DNA of 64,000 bases, taken from contig HG738140.1 in assembly GCA_000499405.2 (NCBI GenBank), forward strand, positions 9,885,560 to 9,949,559, in the 5' to 3' direction. The translations under genes were made by a program, and so were the position numbers. The notes under the pieces are model-generated. The model worked only from the letters and a program-made list of their open reading frames with translations, ran no database searches and was not told the origin of the DNA. This document shows, in pieces, positions 39,610 through 54,746 of this stretch (positions are counted from its first letter, which is position 1; each line of letters starts with the position of its first letter). The stretch comes from Onchocerca volvulus. Taxonomy: Eukaryota > Nematoda > Chromadorea > Rhabditida > Onchocercidae.

Positions 39610-41936
39610 GTTGCTCGATGTAAAATTTTTTATTAACACTTAGAATTTCAAATTGGCGAATTTCTTGCAATGCTTATGTTTATAACAAGTCATGATTTTT
39701 AAAATAATAAATCAACTTTCTCAGTAAAATTAAAAATCTCATCAACTTTGTAAATAAAAAAGAGAAAATATTACTTCTTTGTTATTGATTGACAAGGCGC
39801 AGTCGATTCAATTCTCTTTCAAAACCCAATTTTCTCGATTTCTCTCTTTTGAATTTGCTTCAAGAGAACTTATTCTTTTGCTAAAAATTGAATTTTTCTT
39901 GTTCATATGATATGGCAGCATCTTACGATATGTTGGAATATTATTCGAAATTTCTTTATTTATTTTAACTAATTTTAGTTTGTGCATAAAGTTACAGATT
40001 GTATAAAGGGAAAGGTTAAAAGAAGAGCAGACTGTTTCTGTGAAAGAATTAAAGGAGTTGTTTGATAATATTTAGTGAGAAGAGTATAACTCTTAAAGCA
40101 ATTGTAATTGAACAAACCAGATCAATATTATCGACATCATGTGTTCAACTAAGCAGGTAAAATCAAGCCTGTAGATTTTTTTTTGGAAACAAAATTTTTC
40201 TGTACAGACAAAAAGATTTAAATTTCTTTTTTTTTCTTTTTTACGGTCAAACAATTGAAATCATAAAAATGCTGAAATCTTTACAATAACAGCAAATCAA
40301 AAATTCATCAACGATTTTGCGAGAAAAATCGATGAAATAGCATTTATTATTCATTTGTATTGAATATTTTAGAGCCTTAACCTAAAAGTGTTATGCATAA
40401 ATAAATGAATAAACATTCAGACAAGTAGATTTTTAAGACAGATCTAATATCGACGAAATTATCTACAATTAGCATCATTTATACCATGTCCATACATTGC
40501 TTCTAATATGCATATCAAACTTATATTTTAAGCAGATTTTCAAATTCATATGAAATCTGAATATATTTTATTTGTATTACTGTTGTTTTCTTATTAATGA
40601 TACGAATAACACCCACGAATAATTGAAATTAAATGTGCTTATTTATAATATATTTGCATAAGATGAACGATTGAAATTTCAGCGTGTAAATATGATTAGA
40701 TCTGGAATTATTAGCAGTATGATCAAGAGTTCATACTACCTACAATATGTTATTCGATTTTATATATATCGATTATTTGATTATTGTAGATTAATATAGG
40801 AATTTAGTGGATTCATTCATTCATTACAAATAAAAAAAAAAATAGAAATTGTTTTGATTGAAAAACTGAATTACTTCTGATAATAAGTGCATCATTTTAA
40901 GTGGAAAACACTCATGCAGTTCCAATTGGCCAAATCAAAATTTTGATTTGTAGTTTGCTTTTTCAGTTATTTTTTTCTCATATTTTTCTTTATGAAAGAA
41001 TTGATTCATAATTGTCGATCAATGACAATCCTTCTCATCTCACTTAATTATTCTTATTTTCTTTTAACATATTGATAATAAAAGTTGCGAAATTAAAAAT
41101 TTCGAACTTTCGTCTTTTGTGTCAAACGATTGCTCTGTATAATTTCTCCTACTTTTCATCAATCAAAACAAAGTTCTCTCATATTCGAAAATTAAATGAC
41201 TCTCAAATTCTTGACATGGTGATTTGTTTCAGTTAGTTTTTTTCTATTTCTTTCTTTTTTTTCTTTTTTTTTTTTTTTTAAACCCGTGCTATTCTTGGTA
41301 CAAATTGCAATTCATAAACAGTCCGTTCTCCTCCTTAATTTCAAACTAACGTTTGAAAAGTTTTTATTAATTTATAAATGAATTAATTTTGTTCGGATGC
41401 ACATAGAAGATATTTGTTGTGAAAATTACCAAGTTTAGAAAAGTTTTAATCCGATAAATTACAAAGCTTCAAAGTTTTGGTAGCTTGGCTCAGTTTTAAT
41501 GTTAATTTTTCATCTCATTTTCTACTTTCTCATCTTTTTTATTTTTCTTTGTTCAATTATTTTCATTTTTTATGTTCTTCTGGTTACATCGAAATTCTTC
41601 GAGCCAAGTTTTCTAAATTATAGGTTCAATATATTATATTATTAAAAAAATATATTATTTTGAAGAACATGAAAATCTAGATAATTAAAATACTTTAAAT
41701 AAATAAATAAAGATATGGTAAAGCATTCAAATTTTTCGGAATTTTGATTTCACATAGTTCCAGACGAAATTGTGAAATTCGTTCTATTTTCAATATGTTT
41801 CATAGAAATCTTGACCCATTAAACATAAGAAAGAGTTAGAAATCTTGCTTGTCAACCTTATTTTCTATTAAATTAATTCCACAGCATTAGCAAATTAAAT
41901 TTCTAGATTCGCGAATAACAATCAACTGCGACGCGA

Positions 41937-43855
41937 ATGGATGGATGGTTCGCCTACGAAAGTGGATACACTTGGTGTGAAAGTGCTTACAAATATCAAA
42001 TTGTTTCGGTCGTTGCTGAATTCGCTAATACTGTCTGTTGTTTGTCTTATTCTTATAAATGTAGCTTATTTAGTAACTTTTATGGGAAGAGAATGAGTTG
42101 TAAGAAAAAAAGAGAAATAGAAGTCGAATTTCACTTTTTTCACAATTAATTTCAAATGTCAAATTATTTAGCAAGAATGTAATCGAAGAAGGTTCGAGCA
42201 AAGTCAGTATAGTAACTTTTGTAATGCTTCTCGAAGAGAATATTCGCATGGCTCTTCCCAAGTGGCATTTTTCTAACTTCAGAAAAAGCATTATTTATCT
42301 TTTTATGAACATACAAGTATATATGAACCAAATCTAATGAATACTAAAATGGGAAATTTTCAGTCCATTTGAGTTTTAAGTAATTTATAACTAAAATTTA
42401 ATACATGGATTTGAATTCGCATACATTCCAGGTAACAAATATACCGTTCATAATATTACCAAATATAAGCGTTCTCCTGATAAAGCCATATATCGAGACC
42501 GTTAATTGGATTATTCTTCTGCCCCATGTTCTTCTTACTCTTATCGGTATTGCGTCTACTTATTATCATGCTACTCTCAATCTTTTCGGTAAATTCTTAT
42601 TTACTAATGCTATTTATCACTTCTTGTAATAATTATGAAGTAAAAGCTGATAATACCGAAAATTAGTCCCGAAAATGCATAGCATAAAATAGAAATTTTA
42701 ATCTCACCTGATTTTGTTTGTTATTTTAAAAATCTTACAACAGTATTACAAGTAATTTTGAAATTATTTACAGATGAAAACATCTTCAATTTGATGCATG
42801 CTTACCTGTTGCAGGTCAACTAATTGATGAAATTAGCATACTATGGTTGTTGATGATGTGCTTCGCTACCTATTTTCCGGTTTGCAGCTTCTACCCACGA
42901 CAGTTTCAGAAATATGTGTATGTTTCATACTTTTTTGCTCAAGAAATATGAGCGCACTTTTCCATGCTCCCGTCATAAATTTTCAAATTATGTTTTCTTT
43001 TGCTCACAGTTTCTATAACATTGAAAATATTTCCAATTTTCGAAATTATAAAATCAATAAAATCCAAGCTGTCATCCATATATTACAGCGGTCGAGTGCG
43101 TTGTGCAATAGTGCTAATGACCGTAGTAGCCAGTACATTTTGTTTTCTGGAACCGTCATTGAATGCATTGGCACTAATGTTTTTTTCCATCCCGAGTATC
43201 ACCGTCATCTATCATGAAGCGGCTAAGTAAGTCTTTACTACTTAATTATTCCTTTTAAAATAAATTTCTTCTTAATCGAAACTCATATCTGAGTTCTGAG
43301 ATTTCAGATTCCATATATATTCCAGTAATTTATCGATCCCTTTTTCAGTGCTGGTATTCCTGAAATCATCAGCTTTCCACGGAAAATATTGACACTGTGG
43401 ATCGCTGCTTCTATCTGTTGGATATCTGATCGAGTGTTCTGTAATTTCTGGCTTTTTTTAGGTTATTTTTTAACGGAAATATTTTCAGATAGGCTTCGGA
43501 AATCGAATTATTTCTTACATAGATTGAAATGACAACTCCAAATTCGTTTTGTTCCAATGGCAAGTGAAGATGATCATCGATTCTTTGCGTAAATCTCCAT
43601 GAAATTCACTTTCAGAATTATTCAATATATTTTAACATTGCTATCATAAGTATTTCAGGAATTCCATATTTTCATGCACTCTTCCATCTGTTGAGCAGTT
43701 TGGCGGTTTATAACGTTTTCATCATGTTTTCATTGATTGATATCTGTAGGCACAGCGACGAACATCAATATAAATGTCGCATAAAATATTTTCCGGAAAA
43801 AGGACTTGTCAGGCTACCATATATCGCTCTTAATCTCGATTACAAGGATCTGTGA
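41937..43855 (+). CDS. Alkaline ceramidase
   Basis: Six exons (41937-42032, 42432-42588, 42815-42917, 43089-43226, 43349-43461, 43659-43855) join to 267 residues, the family's usual size, with about seven hydrophobic segments. Alkaline ceramidase residues are in place: STYYHATLN gives Ser74 and His78, DEISILW gives Asp89, and YFHALFHLLSS gives His208 and His212. These correspond to the Zn2+/catalytic site of human ACER3. These ER or Golgi membrane enzymes hydrolyse ceramide to sphingosine and fatty acid. The N-terminal WCE motif is present, but neighbouring residues that hold Ca2+ in ACER3 differ (TWCESA here). The exon 3/4 junction is ambiguous: I used donor GTATGT with acceptor TTACAG; a less likely in-frame alternative (42915 to 43069) adds six residues. 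An AATAAA lies 87 bases past the stop. Which paralogue it matches is not resolved. Confidence 0.92.
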
Positions 43856-43941
43856 TCTTAATCTAACTACGACATTGTGTATTTCAACATTGTATTGTCG
43901 GAAAAACCGAAATATTTTTTGAAATGTAGATATTTTCAAAC

Positions 43942-43947
43942 AATAAA
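43942..43947 (+). terminator. Polyadenylation signal of the ceramidase gene
   Basis: AATAAA, 87 bases after the TGA at 43853-43855. Confidence 0.6.
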
Positions 43948-45709
43948 AAATTTTTGTAGCATAGAAATATCGTTGTATGGTCAAACTTTAACCTTTACGA
44001 TATAATCAACATATTGTAAATTGGTTGTGCTTTGATGATATGTTGTGAATTATCTCTCTTTGTGCTATAAGCTGACATGTTGTAAATTGTACAAGGGTTC
44101 ACATGTAATGGACAACTTCACTATAAAAAAGTTCTTGTCTGTAAGGGTCATTCATTTTCATCAAGTCCTCTGCTCTGACCAATCAGGAATTCAATTCTCT
44201 CATTCAATTCCTTTACTTTCATCGGTATTTGACTAGCGGCGCTTTCCAAACCTCAAATTCTATCAATTTCCCATAATTCCCTTTCTATCAAAGCGATGCA
44301 CAAATTATCGGTGATATTATCGATATTCCCAATTCATTGTCTATCATAGTTGTGGCAAATAAGGCTCATCATTAAGGATTTCAAGGATTTTATCAAGGAT
44401 TTTAGTACACAACAAAATCATTTCTCCCAAGTTCCAATCCTTTCCCAAACTTTATTTTCCCGATAAGTATTGAGTTTTGTGTATGAAATAAAATGTAGTC
44501 GATGCAAACCCTTCGTTTTTATTTTTATTAAAATTTCCGAATTCTCATATAATTAATTATGCTGCTTTTCTAATACATGTTGATGTTTTGATTGACGCCG
44601 GAAAACAAAACAGCAGTATAGACAGGAAGATGGCAGATTCCGGTGGTAGGATTATTAAGAAAGTAAAAGAATACAGGCACTTTGGACATTTTAAGTCATC
44701 GCAACAAGATGAAAAGTTCGAAACATAATTTTGATTCATTGTCATCGACTTAAATATGTATTTAAGTTCCTTTGTGTGAGATAACGAAACTCGATGGTTG
44801 TTGTGAGTCATTTCAGAATCTTTTCGATCAAAAAATAATTCTAACATTATTATTAATATAATTATTCTTATCCATCAGAAAGTGACTTCGAGAGCTAATT
44901 TTCATTGATTTAAGGATTAAAATAATGATTTCCTCATTTCTATCTTTCAAATTCCTATTTAGATTTTTGATAAAAAATGAGCGCCACTACTGACGTTCAA
45001 TTTTTATAGATATGAACATTTGCATTCAGAAGATCATGTGCTATACGATGGAATTGATGGCAGGAGAAACAGCAATCTAAAAAGGTCTGACGAGATATCA
45101 ATTTTGCTATTCCATGTTCAAACAAGACAGGTGTACTAATGAAAGCTTAATGAATTAAGGCATTATTCCTGTTAAAAATGCAACTTTCAAATGTGCTGTT
45201 TTGTGTTAGCATTATATTAATTGCATTTTATGCATCATTCCTCGTCCATTAATGATCAGTTCTTATCGTAAATAAGCATACATAGTGCATGTTGTGGAAA
45301 TTTTGTTGTGACGATTTTCTTAGGATTGATTGTGGTCAAACAAGTTGATAGTAGGAAGAATTTATTCGTTCGTAATAGTAACGGTAATAGTAAATGCAAT
45401 AATAATAGTGAGGATAAAAAGAGTGACAGTTATAAGCGGAAGTAATAAGGTAAAAGTGAAGAGTCGAAGTAAAAGCGTAACCGTGATGATTTGCAAGCGT
45501 AAATGGTAAAAAGTGATGATCTTGTAAGCGAGATACAAGCTTATATCTGTTAAGTAGTGGGAGTGGTTTTTATTAACCAGCAGAATACAAAAAGTGGATT
45601 ACAGTTTTCTCATGCTATGTAGAATATGGTTGCATGAGAAACACATTTTTTTTGTTATAGATTAGCAAACAGATGTGCATAATTATCCATGTTAAAATGA
45701 ATAAAAATT

Positions 45710-45778
45710 AGATAACGGATTTATCTCTTAATGTGGGAAAACGTTGTTAATTTGCATCATGAGATAAATCCTTTATCT
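45710..45778. repeat. 18-bp inverted repeat, one mismatch, 33-bp spacer
   Basis: Left arm 45710-45727 (AGATAACGGATTTATCTC) matches the reverse complement of 45761-45778 at 17 of 18 positions. Confidence 0.9.
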
Positions 45779-46447
45779 AAGAGATGCTTTACAAAAAATA
45801 ATTTTACCAGATGTTCAAGATAAGGATGTAACAGATTTTTAAGATTATAATCTAAAGAAATTTACATAACTATCCAAATAGAATAATTTTTTATAGTGTA
45901 AGTGAATTGAAATAAAAAAGTTAAGACAAATACAAAAATGGAATAATTCATGAATTATGAACTGTGGAAAACATTTTATTTTAGTCTTCGCGACTTTCGC
46001 GACAGTGCATGTTAAAGTGAAAAATTGTTGACGAAATGAATGTCGTCTAACAATCATATTGTTGTTTTATCTTTCTATGGAGAAATGAATATTTTGTTAT
46101 GAAAATTAGTATAAAACATTATCTATTACCAAACAATTATCATCAGCAGTTTTTAAAACTATTATTGCATTCATCATCTTTGCTATCAATGGATGATGAT
46201 AGTTCTCGACTTTTTGTCGTTTAATCGCTTTGTGTACTTTCCTGAGAGCATACATTATGTATGCTTCTTTACAATTTTCTTAGAATCTGTCATTTTATTT
46301 TTGAATAGCAACTGTGTTTGGAATCAGATTTGAAAGGATTATTTCAGCTTTTTACACAGGTTTGTTTTTACCTCATCCCTTATTATTTGTGTAAATATAC
46401 ACATACTGGCTGGACATGACTACACCTCGCGTGACCGATCCAACTAA

Positions 46448-46491
46448 TCACCAGGAATCGGCCACACGAAAATGTGGCCGATTCCTGGTGA
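46448..46491. repeat. Perfect 19-bp inverted repeat, 6-nt loop
   Basis: Arms 46448-46466 (TCACCAGGAATCGGCCACA) and 46473-46491 are exact reverse complements around CGAAAA. The arms are far richer in G and C than the surrounding DNA. Confidence 0.97.
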
Positions 46492-46568
46492 ATGCAGAAA
46501 CTAGACGCGGTCAATTAATTCATTCCGCTCATGAAGGCGTGGTCAATAAATTTTGTCAGCTCGCTTAA

Positions 46569-46598
46569 TTTTACCTATCACAGATGTGATAGGTAAAA
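46569..46598. repeat. Perfect 14-bp inverted repeat, 2-nt loop
   Basis: Arms 46569-46582 (TTTTACCTATCACA) and 46585-46598 are exact reverse complements, 77 bases after the previous hairpin. Confidence 0.97.
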
Positions 46599-47199
46599 GA
46601 AAAAAAAGTAGGAATATCTATGTAAAAACACGCTCCTATTCGAATGCAAACATATATCAAAATTTTAAAACAGTTCGGTACGAAGTTGTAAAGTTATGTA
46701 AGGAGTAACAACAAAGATCAACATTTTTATCTGAATGAAAGAGGTGGAACGAATCCCATGCAAACCCATTTGTTTATTATATTTCTGTAAGCATGAAATA
46801 GTTTGCATAAATATCGCCAGATGTTGTGTTAGTTGGATTACTTGCGTTATTTGGGAGGTAAATTTATTGCTCTAACTTCATGTTCATTTAAGAAATCACA
46901 TTATAATAGGAATTGTTTCTGAGAAAATTACAATTTTAGTTATTATTCCGAAAATACTGTCTTGCTTCTTGAGTGCAAAAGCAAAAAAATTCATTGCAAA
47001 CTTCTTAATCCATATTTTTTACAGGAGTGATATTCAACTCAAGTAGACATCAAAAACGAAGGTAAAAATAAATGATGATAGTAGAAAATGCGGTCACTGT
47101 GATTTAAGAATTGGAAGAGCAAACAAAGAAAATGGCAATTCGGGAAAGTCTATAATACTCTATAACAATTTATAAAACATACATTGTTTAAAACACATT

Positions 47200-47242
47200 G
47201 TTTTCATCTTCAGAATAATTGAAAAATTCTGAAGATGAAAAC
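47200..47242. repeat. Perfect 17-bp inverted repeat, 9-nt loop
   Basis: Arms 47200-47216 (GTTTTCATCTTCAGAAT) and 47226-47242 are exact reverse complements. Confidence 0.97.
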
Positions 47243-48234
47243 TTCTTTTGAATATTTTTTTGTCTCAGTTTTGGTTTTATTTTTAACTTTTATCTGTAGA
47301 TTGATGGATTGGCATAAATCTGAAATAAATTATGTATAGAATTCGGAATGGAGAGAGATGACCCTTCCCATTTTCCCCTTTCGATTGCGTTATCAACAAC
47401 ACCACAATCATTAAATTCTGCCCCTACTATGTAAGTTCGTCTTTCAAAGAATCTTAATTTTCGGTCATAAATATTTCTTTTTCACTATTCATTATATTAG
47501 TTATTGATTCATAAAAAATTCCTATGATGAATTCTTTTTTCAAACTTTCAAATAAATTAAATTTAACAAACTCAACGAGTATAATGCTAATTTCTATTAC
47601 TATCTGCATATTTCTGACAAATGGTTCAGGAACACTTGGCATCGACAGAACCATTTGAATCAAAGTAAAAAGCAATATTTTAATGTATTGTTTATCAATA
47701 AGTTGGAAGACCTCAGGATGATCACACCGAAAGGATACATGCTGTTTTATTTAGTGATTTGTTGGAGTTTGATCGGAAAGGAAAACTCCCTCAACTATTC
47801 AGCAATAAACATTTTAATGATTGCCATATTCTACTGCAGATCTAATTTTTTTTAGAGAAATTATACATGCGAAATAAAACAAATCAGTCTGCTAATTTAT
47901 TTGAAAATTGGAACGGAATTTGGGGAATCTTTTGGCCCGCTTGTATTTTATTTTGTGAAATATCTTCGAAATCTCCTTTGATAAATGAATCTCACAATGA
48001 TTGGCAATGTTTTATAAAATCCAACTAATTTTATTAATTCGAAAATTAATAATTAGATTTATTCTCTCTTACGACTTTCACAGTTTCATTGTCGCCTTGT
48101 AATTGAAGTGGTATTATTTCCCGTAAGTTATTTCGGGTAAATTATCGTCAGTTTCAGCTGGAGAGCAAGCTGATTTATAAAGCTGGAACAGATCAATTTC
48201 AGGTTTTATTAGAAACAGCGACTGTTATTACGTG

Positions 48235-50475
48235 ATGTTTGAAAAAGTATCTTCATTGGAGGAACAACAACTTCGCCGATCCGCTTTCCTGGCTGTGGTC
48301 ATTTCAACTGCTGCTGTAATCGCATCTATTATTACTTTACCGATGATATATTCATTTGTTGCTACTTTCCAGAGTCACTTGTTACGTGAAATAGAATATT
48401 GTAAGGTTAGAAAGTTTGTCATTTTTATTTTAAATTGCTTATCCATCTTTGAGTAAAAATGGGCGGAAATGTCCTTCCCTAAAATGGATTTCATGAATCA
48501 CTCTTATGATGAAAGCACTTCTATATTCAACTGTAGATAAATGAAGTCAACTGTTAAAATAGACTAATCAATGAATTATTCTAAATATTCTCATATCAAC
48601 AGCATTTCGGGTAAATTTAAAGTAGCTTCCATTTTCATATATATTATTAGATTTTTTTTCCACCATGTGCAACTTTTCTTTTCATTTTCATTTATTATTC
48701 AGAAATTCCTTAAAGATTTTTATATTTTTCTTCTGTTCCAATAATTTATTTCAAAAGATCAGAATTTTTACTTGAAATGGAAATTTAGAACAAATCATCA
48801 TGAACTGCATGAGATACATAGTGAAAGTTCATGGAATTTTGCAAATATTTCAGGAATTGTACCCGTGAACCTGTAGCTGAAATTGACGATATTTTCAGTG
48901 CAACAAACAGAATTTTAAAAAGCTTTCAAATGAAATTTATTCTCCTCTTATTTGGAGATGAACGGCATTAAAAGTGATACTACACTGCATACCTTCTAAA
49001 AAGATTGATGGACATATTTTCACAGTTCAATTATCCGAATGTTTTTAGAAGTACCATTCACTTAACTGACCATTGGCTGTTTCAGACACGAACAAGGGAC
49101 ATAAATACAAAATTTTCATTGCTAAGTAATGAAGATAATGTCTCCACGAATAATCGCAAGAAACGAAATTCTAACAATTACGGCATCAATTCAATCAGAT
49201 CTTCCATTCCATCATCAAATATAGGTATTTTTCCTTTGCTCAGAAGTTTGGTATTTTGCTTAAGAAATTCGAATCACTTCAATATACATGATAGCAACAT
49301 ACAGCAAAGATGATAGTAACATACAACTTGCCTTCACTTTATTTCCTTAGTTCCATACAAATGATCAGTTGATTTCAAGCAAAGTATAATAGTTACGAGA
49401 CAATTTCTTCCCTTCAATTCACTTTCTTTTGAAGTTATAGAGGAAGGAGTCATTTTAACATCTACTGCTTGCAATATGCTTATATTATACATTTGTACAA
49501 TGCACTTCAAATTCTAAATTTTTAAGATATCTTTTCATTTTCCTTTCAATCCCTAATTCCTCTCCGCTTGTAGATCAATATCCACAAATCTCTCCTAACA
49601 CAAATTCTAAGCCATCTTTGAGTAGTTGTTGCTCCTGTCAGCAAGGACCAGTAGGTCAACAAGGACCTACTGGTGATGACGGTCTTCCCGGTATCGATGG
49701 AAAACCTGGCGTGGATGGTCACAACGGACGAGATGCAAAAATACTCGTCCCAACAGAAAAAGTAAAAATAAAATCATTGAAAATTACCATTTTCGATAAA
49801 AATTATTTTTTCAAATATAGAGTAAGAATAGGACAGTAGCTATCACGAAATGACAACACTTATGGAATTTCCGTGTGTCTACCAAACGTGCTAGAGGGGA
49901 ATTTGGAGTAACCAAATTCGGCAAAGAATAAGATTGTCCTACCGCTACTGAAATAAGTCCGGTTATACTACTATACTAATTTCCTCAAGCATAAAATTAA
50001 ACCTTTGCTCATTTAGGAGGATCATTGTGTAATCTGTCCAGAAGGCCCACGTGGACCACCAGGCAAACCTGGTCTTAAAGGATCCAAAGGACCAAAAGGA
50101 GCACCAGGTAAAAGTGGTATAGACGGTGAAAATGGGCAACCAGGACTTCAAGGGACAAAAGGTACTGATGGTGGTATGGGGAAAGTTGGTCTCAAGGGCT
50201 TACCTGGCGAACCGGGTAAATTAATCAAAACACAGACAACCCAAGGACAAGGCCCCAAAGGAAGAAATGGTCCACCAGGAAGTTATGGACCACGAGGCAA
50301 ACCAGGTCGCAATGGCAAATCATCGGATGGACCAGTTGGTCCACGTGGCGCTCCGGGCTTAGCTGGTAAACATGGAATACGAGGCAGCGCCGGATTACCA
50401 GGTATACGGGGTAAATCTGGTGAAAATGGAGGTTGCAGACACTGTCCGAAACCTCGCTTGTCATCCGGTTACTAG
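48235..50475 (+). CDS. Nematode cuticle collagen
   Basis: Four exons (48235-48405, 49086-49224, 49574-49761, 50017-50475) join to 318 residues. The N-terminus carries the nematode cuticle collagen domain with one membrane-anchor or signal-anchor segment (about residues 17-42) and the IEYCKTRTRD motif. A basic RKKR site in exon 2 fits subtilisin-type (BLI-4-like) processing. Cysteine clusters CCSC, CVIC and C-terminal CRHC flank and divide the Gly-X-Y repeats, as needed for trimer registration. Exon 3 holds a short triplet run (GPVGQQGPTGDDG onward) and exon 4 the main triple helix, broken by GKLIKTQTTQG and GKSSDG. The protein would trimerise in hypodermal ER, with lysines and prolines modified by enzymes such as the PLOD products encoded earlier in this window, and be secreted into the cuticle. 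The specific col, dpy, sqt or rol orthologue is not determined. Confidence 0.93.
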
Positions 50476-50828
50476 GAAAATTTGAAAATCAAAGTCACTG
50501 ATTCGTTCGACTAACTATATTAATAGATAATTCTTTCAAGTGATGAGATTTCAAAAACAACAAAAAGTGCAATATATATGTATATATTAGAATACCTTTT
50601 TTCTTCAAAATTGTTTCAAACTTCATTAGGACTTCGTATTTTTCGAAAAAAATCTCAGTAGATATCAACAACTTTGGAAGAAAACTATGTTATTTTATCA
50701 CAACAATCAGTATAAATTCAAAGTTAATCAATTAACTAGCAATAAATAAATTTGTAAAACAAAGAACAATTTATAACAATATCAGTGCGTAATGGGCAAC
50801 ATTCTCTATTTATTCTCTTTTCATTAAA
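50476..50828. other. Convergent 3' spacer, collagen to asna-1
   Basis: A 353-bp gap between the two stop codons. AATAAATAAA at 50741-50750 could end the collagen transcript. On the minus strand AATAAA at 50814-50809 lies 15 bases after the asna-1 stop. Confidence 0.55.
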
Positions 50829-53716
<2,888 letters not shown>

Positions 53717-53726
53717 CACAGCCAAA

Positions 53727-53740
53727 CCTGAATATAAAAG
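53727..53740 (-). promoter_or_regulatory. Candidate spliced-leader acceptor of asna-1
   Basis: TATATTCAG on the minus strand ends just before 53727, leaving an 11-base leader to the ATG at 53716. No upstream coding exon is seen. Confidence 0.45.
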
Positions 53741-54130
53741 CTTATCCTATCTTCTAAATAATTGTATTGAATTCCATTAGTTAATCATGTTAGAATGTTC
53801 AGTGAAATCATATATTAGAAGTGTTTTCGAAAATGATGGAGCCAGGTTATAATCTGATGCTTGATTTTGGGTCATAAAGCATTTCATTTTATTCTATTTT
53901 ATCACATATTCTTATACAAAGCTGTCACACCTTTTCTTTTCCTTTCCTCATTCGGCTGAAGACCCATTACGTCTGCATATAAGTTTATAAATGATGCCAA
54001 ATGTCAAATCTAGTTTTCTTAGCTAAGTCTCACTCAAAGTTGAAAAAAGAAATTTTCAAACTTCTCGATTTTTTTTCCTGCAATCACCATCCTGAAATAT
54101 TCGTCTACTCAAAAAAGAAATAAAATACTT

Positions 54131-54170
54131 CTGATTCTCGTTCACGGATAAAGACCAAAACGAGAATCAG
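54131..54170. repeat. Perfect 12-bp inverted repeat, 16-nt loop
   Basis: Arms 54131-54142 (CTGATTCTCGTT) and 54159-54170 are exact reverse complements. Confidence 0.9.
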
Positions 54171-54362
54171 GTCAGAGACACCTGATGAATAGCGTAAAGA
54201 ATTGCTACCTAATCTATTGCCTTATATTACGAGCACATATACATTCGTTATTCTAATTGTTTCCAATTCACTCGCTGTCTAACTTGGATTAATTAGTAAG
54301 CTTGCCTCACTGCATCCCGAATGAAATCTTCAATGTTCATGTTCAAAAAAAAAAAGAAAAAA

Positions 54363-54746
54363 TTATGACTTTTTCATTTCGTTGCAATGTAGGTTTGGAG
54401 ACACTTTGCTAAATTGGGTTTTGATGGATGACAGGCTAATTCTAGGCGGATTATTCTGATGGTTACGGACCTTCCTCGGTGGGAAATGGATGCCTCTTAA
54501 TGTAGACGATTGGTCCACTATGACGAGAACTATTACGAGCCTTGAAGTAACAAGTCTGATTGATCCCATAGTAGGTTCAGAGTGACTAAAGAATTCGTTG
54601 GTCGGGCATACTACAACAGTAGCTGCAACAATAATCATGCCAAGTAAAAATGGTAACAGCTGTGACAATACTGCCGATCTTCTGCTTTTAGAAATTTCAA
54701 GATCAATTATAACAAATGTTCCGGACGAAAATAGATTTCTTTCCGC
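54363..54746 (-). CDS. Candidate small single-pass membrane protein, exon or pseudogene
   Basis: A stop-to-stop open frame of 128 codons. It holds a polar/basic stretch (DLEISKSRRS) followed by a hydrophobic segment (LLPFLLGMIIVAATVVV) that looks like a transmembrane helix. The first in-frame ATG (54638) lies inside that segment, so a real start would need an upstream exon. Past about 54560 a neighbouring frame looks more protein-like (SSRHSGPIVYIKRHPFP), hinting at a splice or a frameshift. No family recognised. Confidence 0.25.
   Translation of the reverse strand, partial: AERNLFSSGTFVIIDLEISKSRRSAVLSQLLPFLLGMIIVAATVVVCPTNEFFSHSEPTMGSIRLVTSRLVIVLVIVDQSSTLRGIHFPPRKVRNHQNNPPRISLSSIKTQFSKVSPNLHCNEMKKS

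Larger units (their letters stand above)
33266..41936. other. 8.7 kb gene-poor region
   Basis: No family-level gene is recognisable between PLOD copy B and the ceramidase gene. The promoter of PLOD copy B must lie at its left end. Candidate small coding pieces at 34304-34420, 35283-36197 and 38881-39123 are listed separately. The rest is AT-rich with homopolymer runs and scattered chance frames. Confidence 0.5.
43856..48234. other. 4.4 kb gene-poor region with foldback repeats
   Basis: Apart from the ceramidase 3' end and the collagen promoter, no gene is seen. Open frames (for example minus 44557-44847 and plus 47655-47855) lack domain or splice support. Four inverted repeats cluster at 45.7-47.3 kb and are listed separately. 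Confidence 0.5.

Noticed and set aside
44557..44847. 96-codon minus-strand frame near the ceramidase gene
   Set aside because: No domain, no membrane or signal pattern that holds up, and no splice partner.
49640..49676. Inverted repeat around AGGTCCTTGTTGACC-like sequence
   Set aside because: It lies inside the collagen coding exon and follows from repeated Gly-Pro-Gln codons rather than an independent element.
50225..50464. 79-codon open frame antisense to the collagen
   Set aside because: It is a shadow of the Gly-X-Y repeat; the plus-strand collagen reading explains the region.
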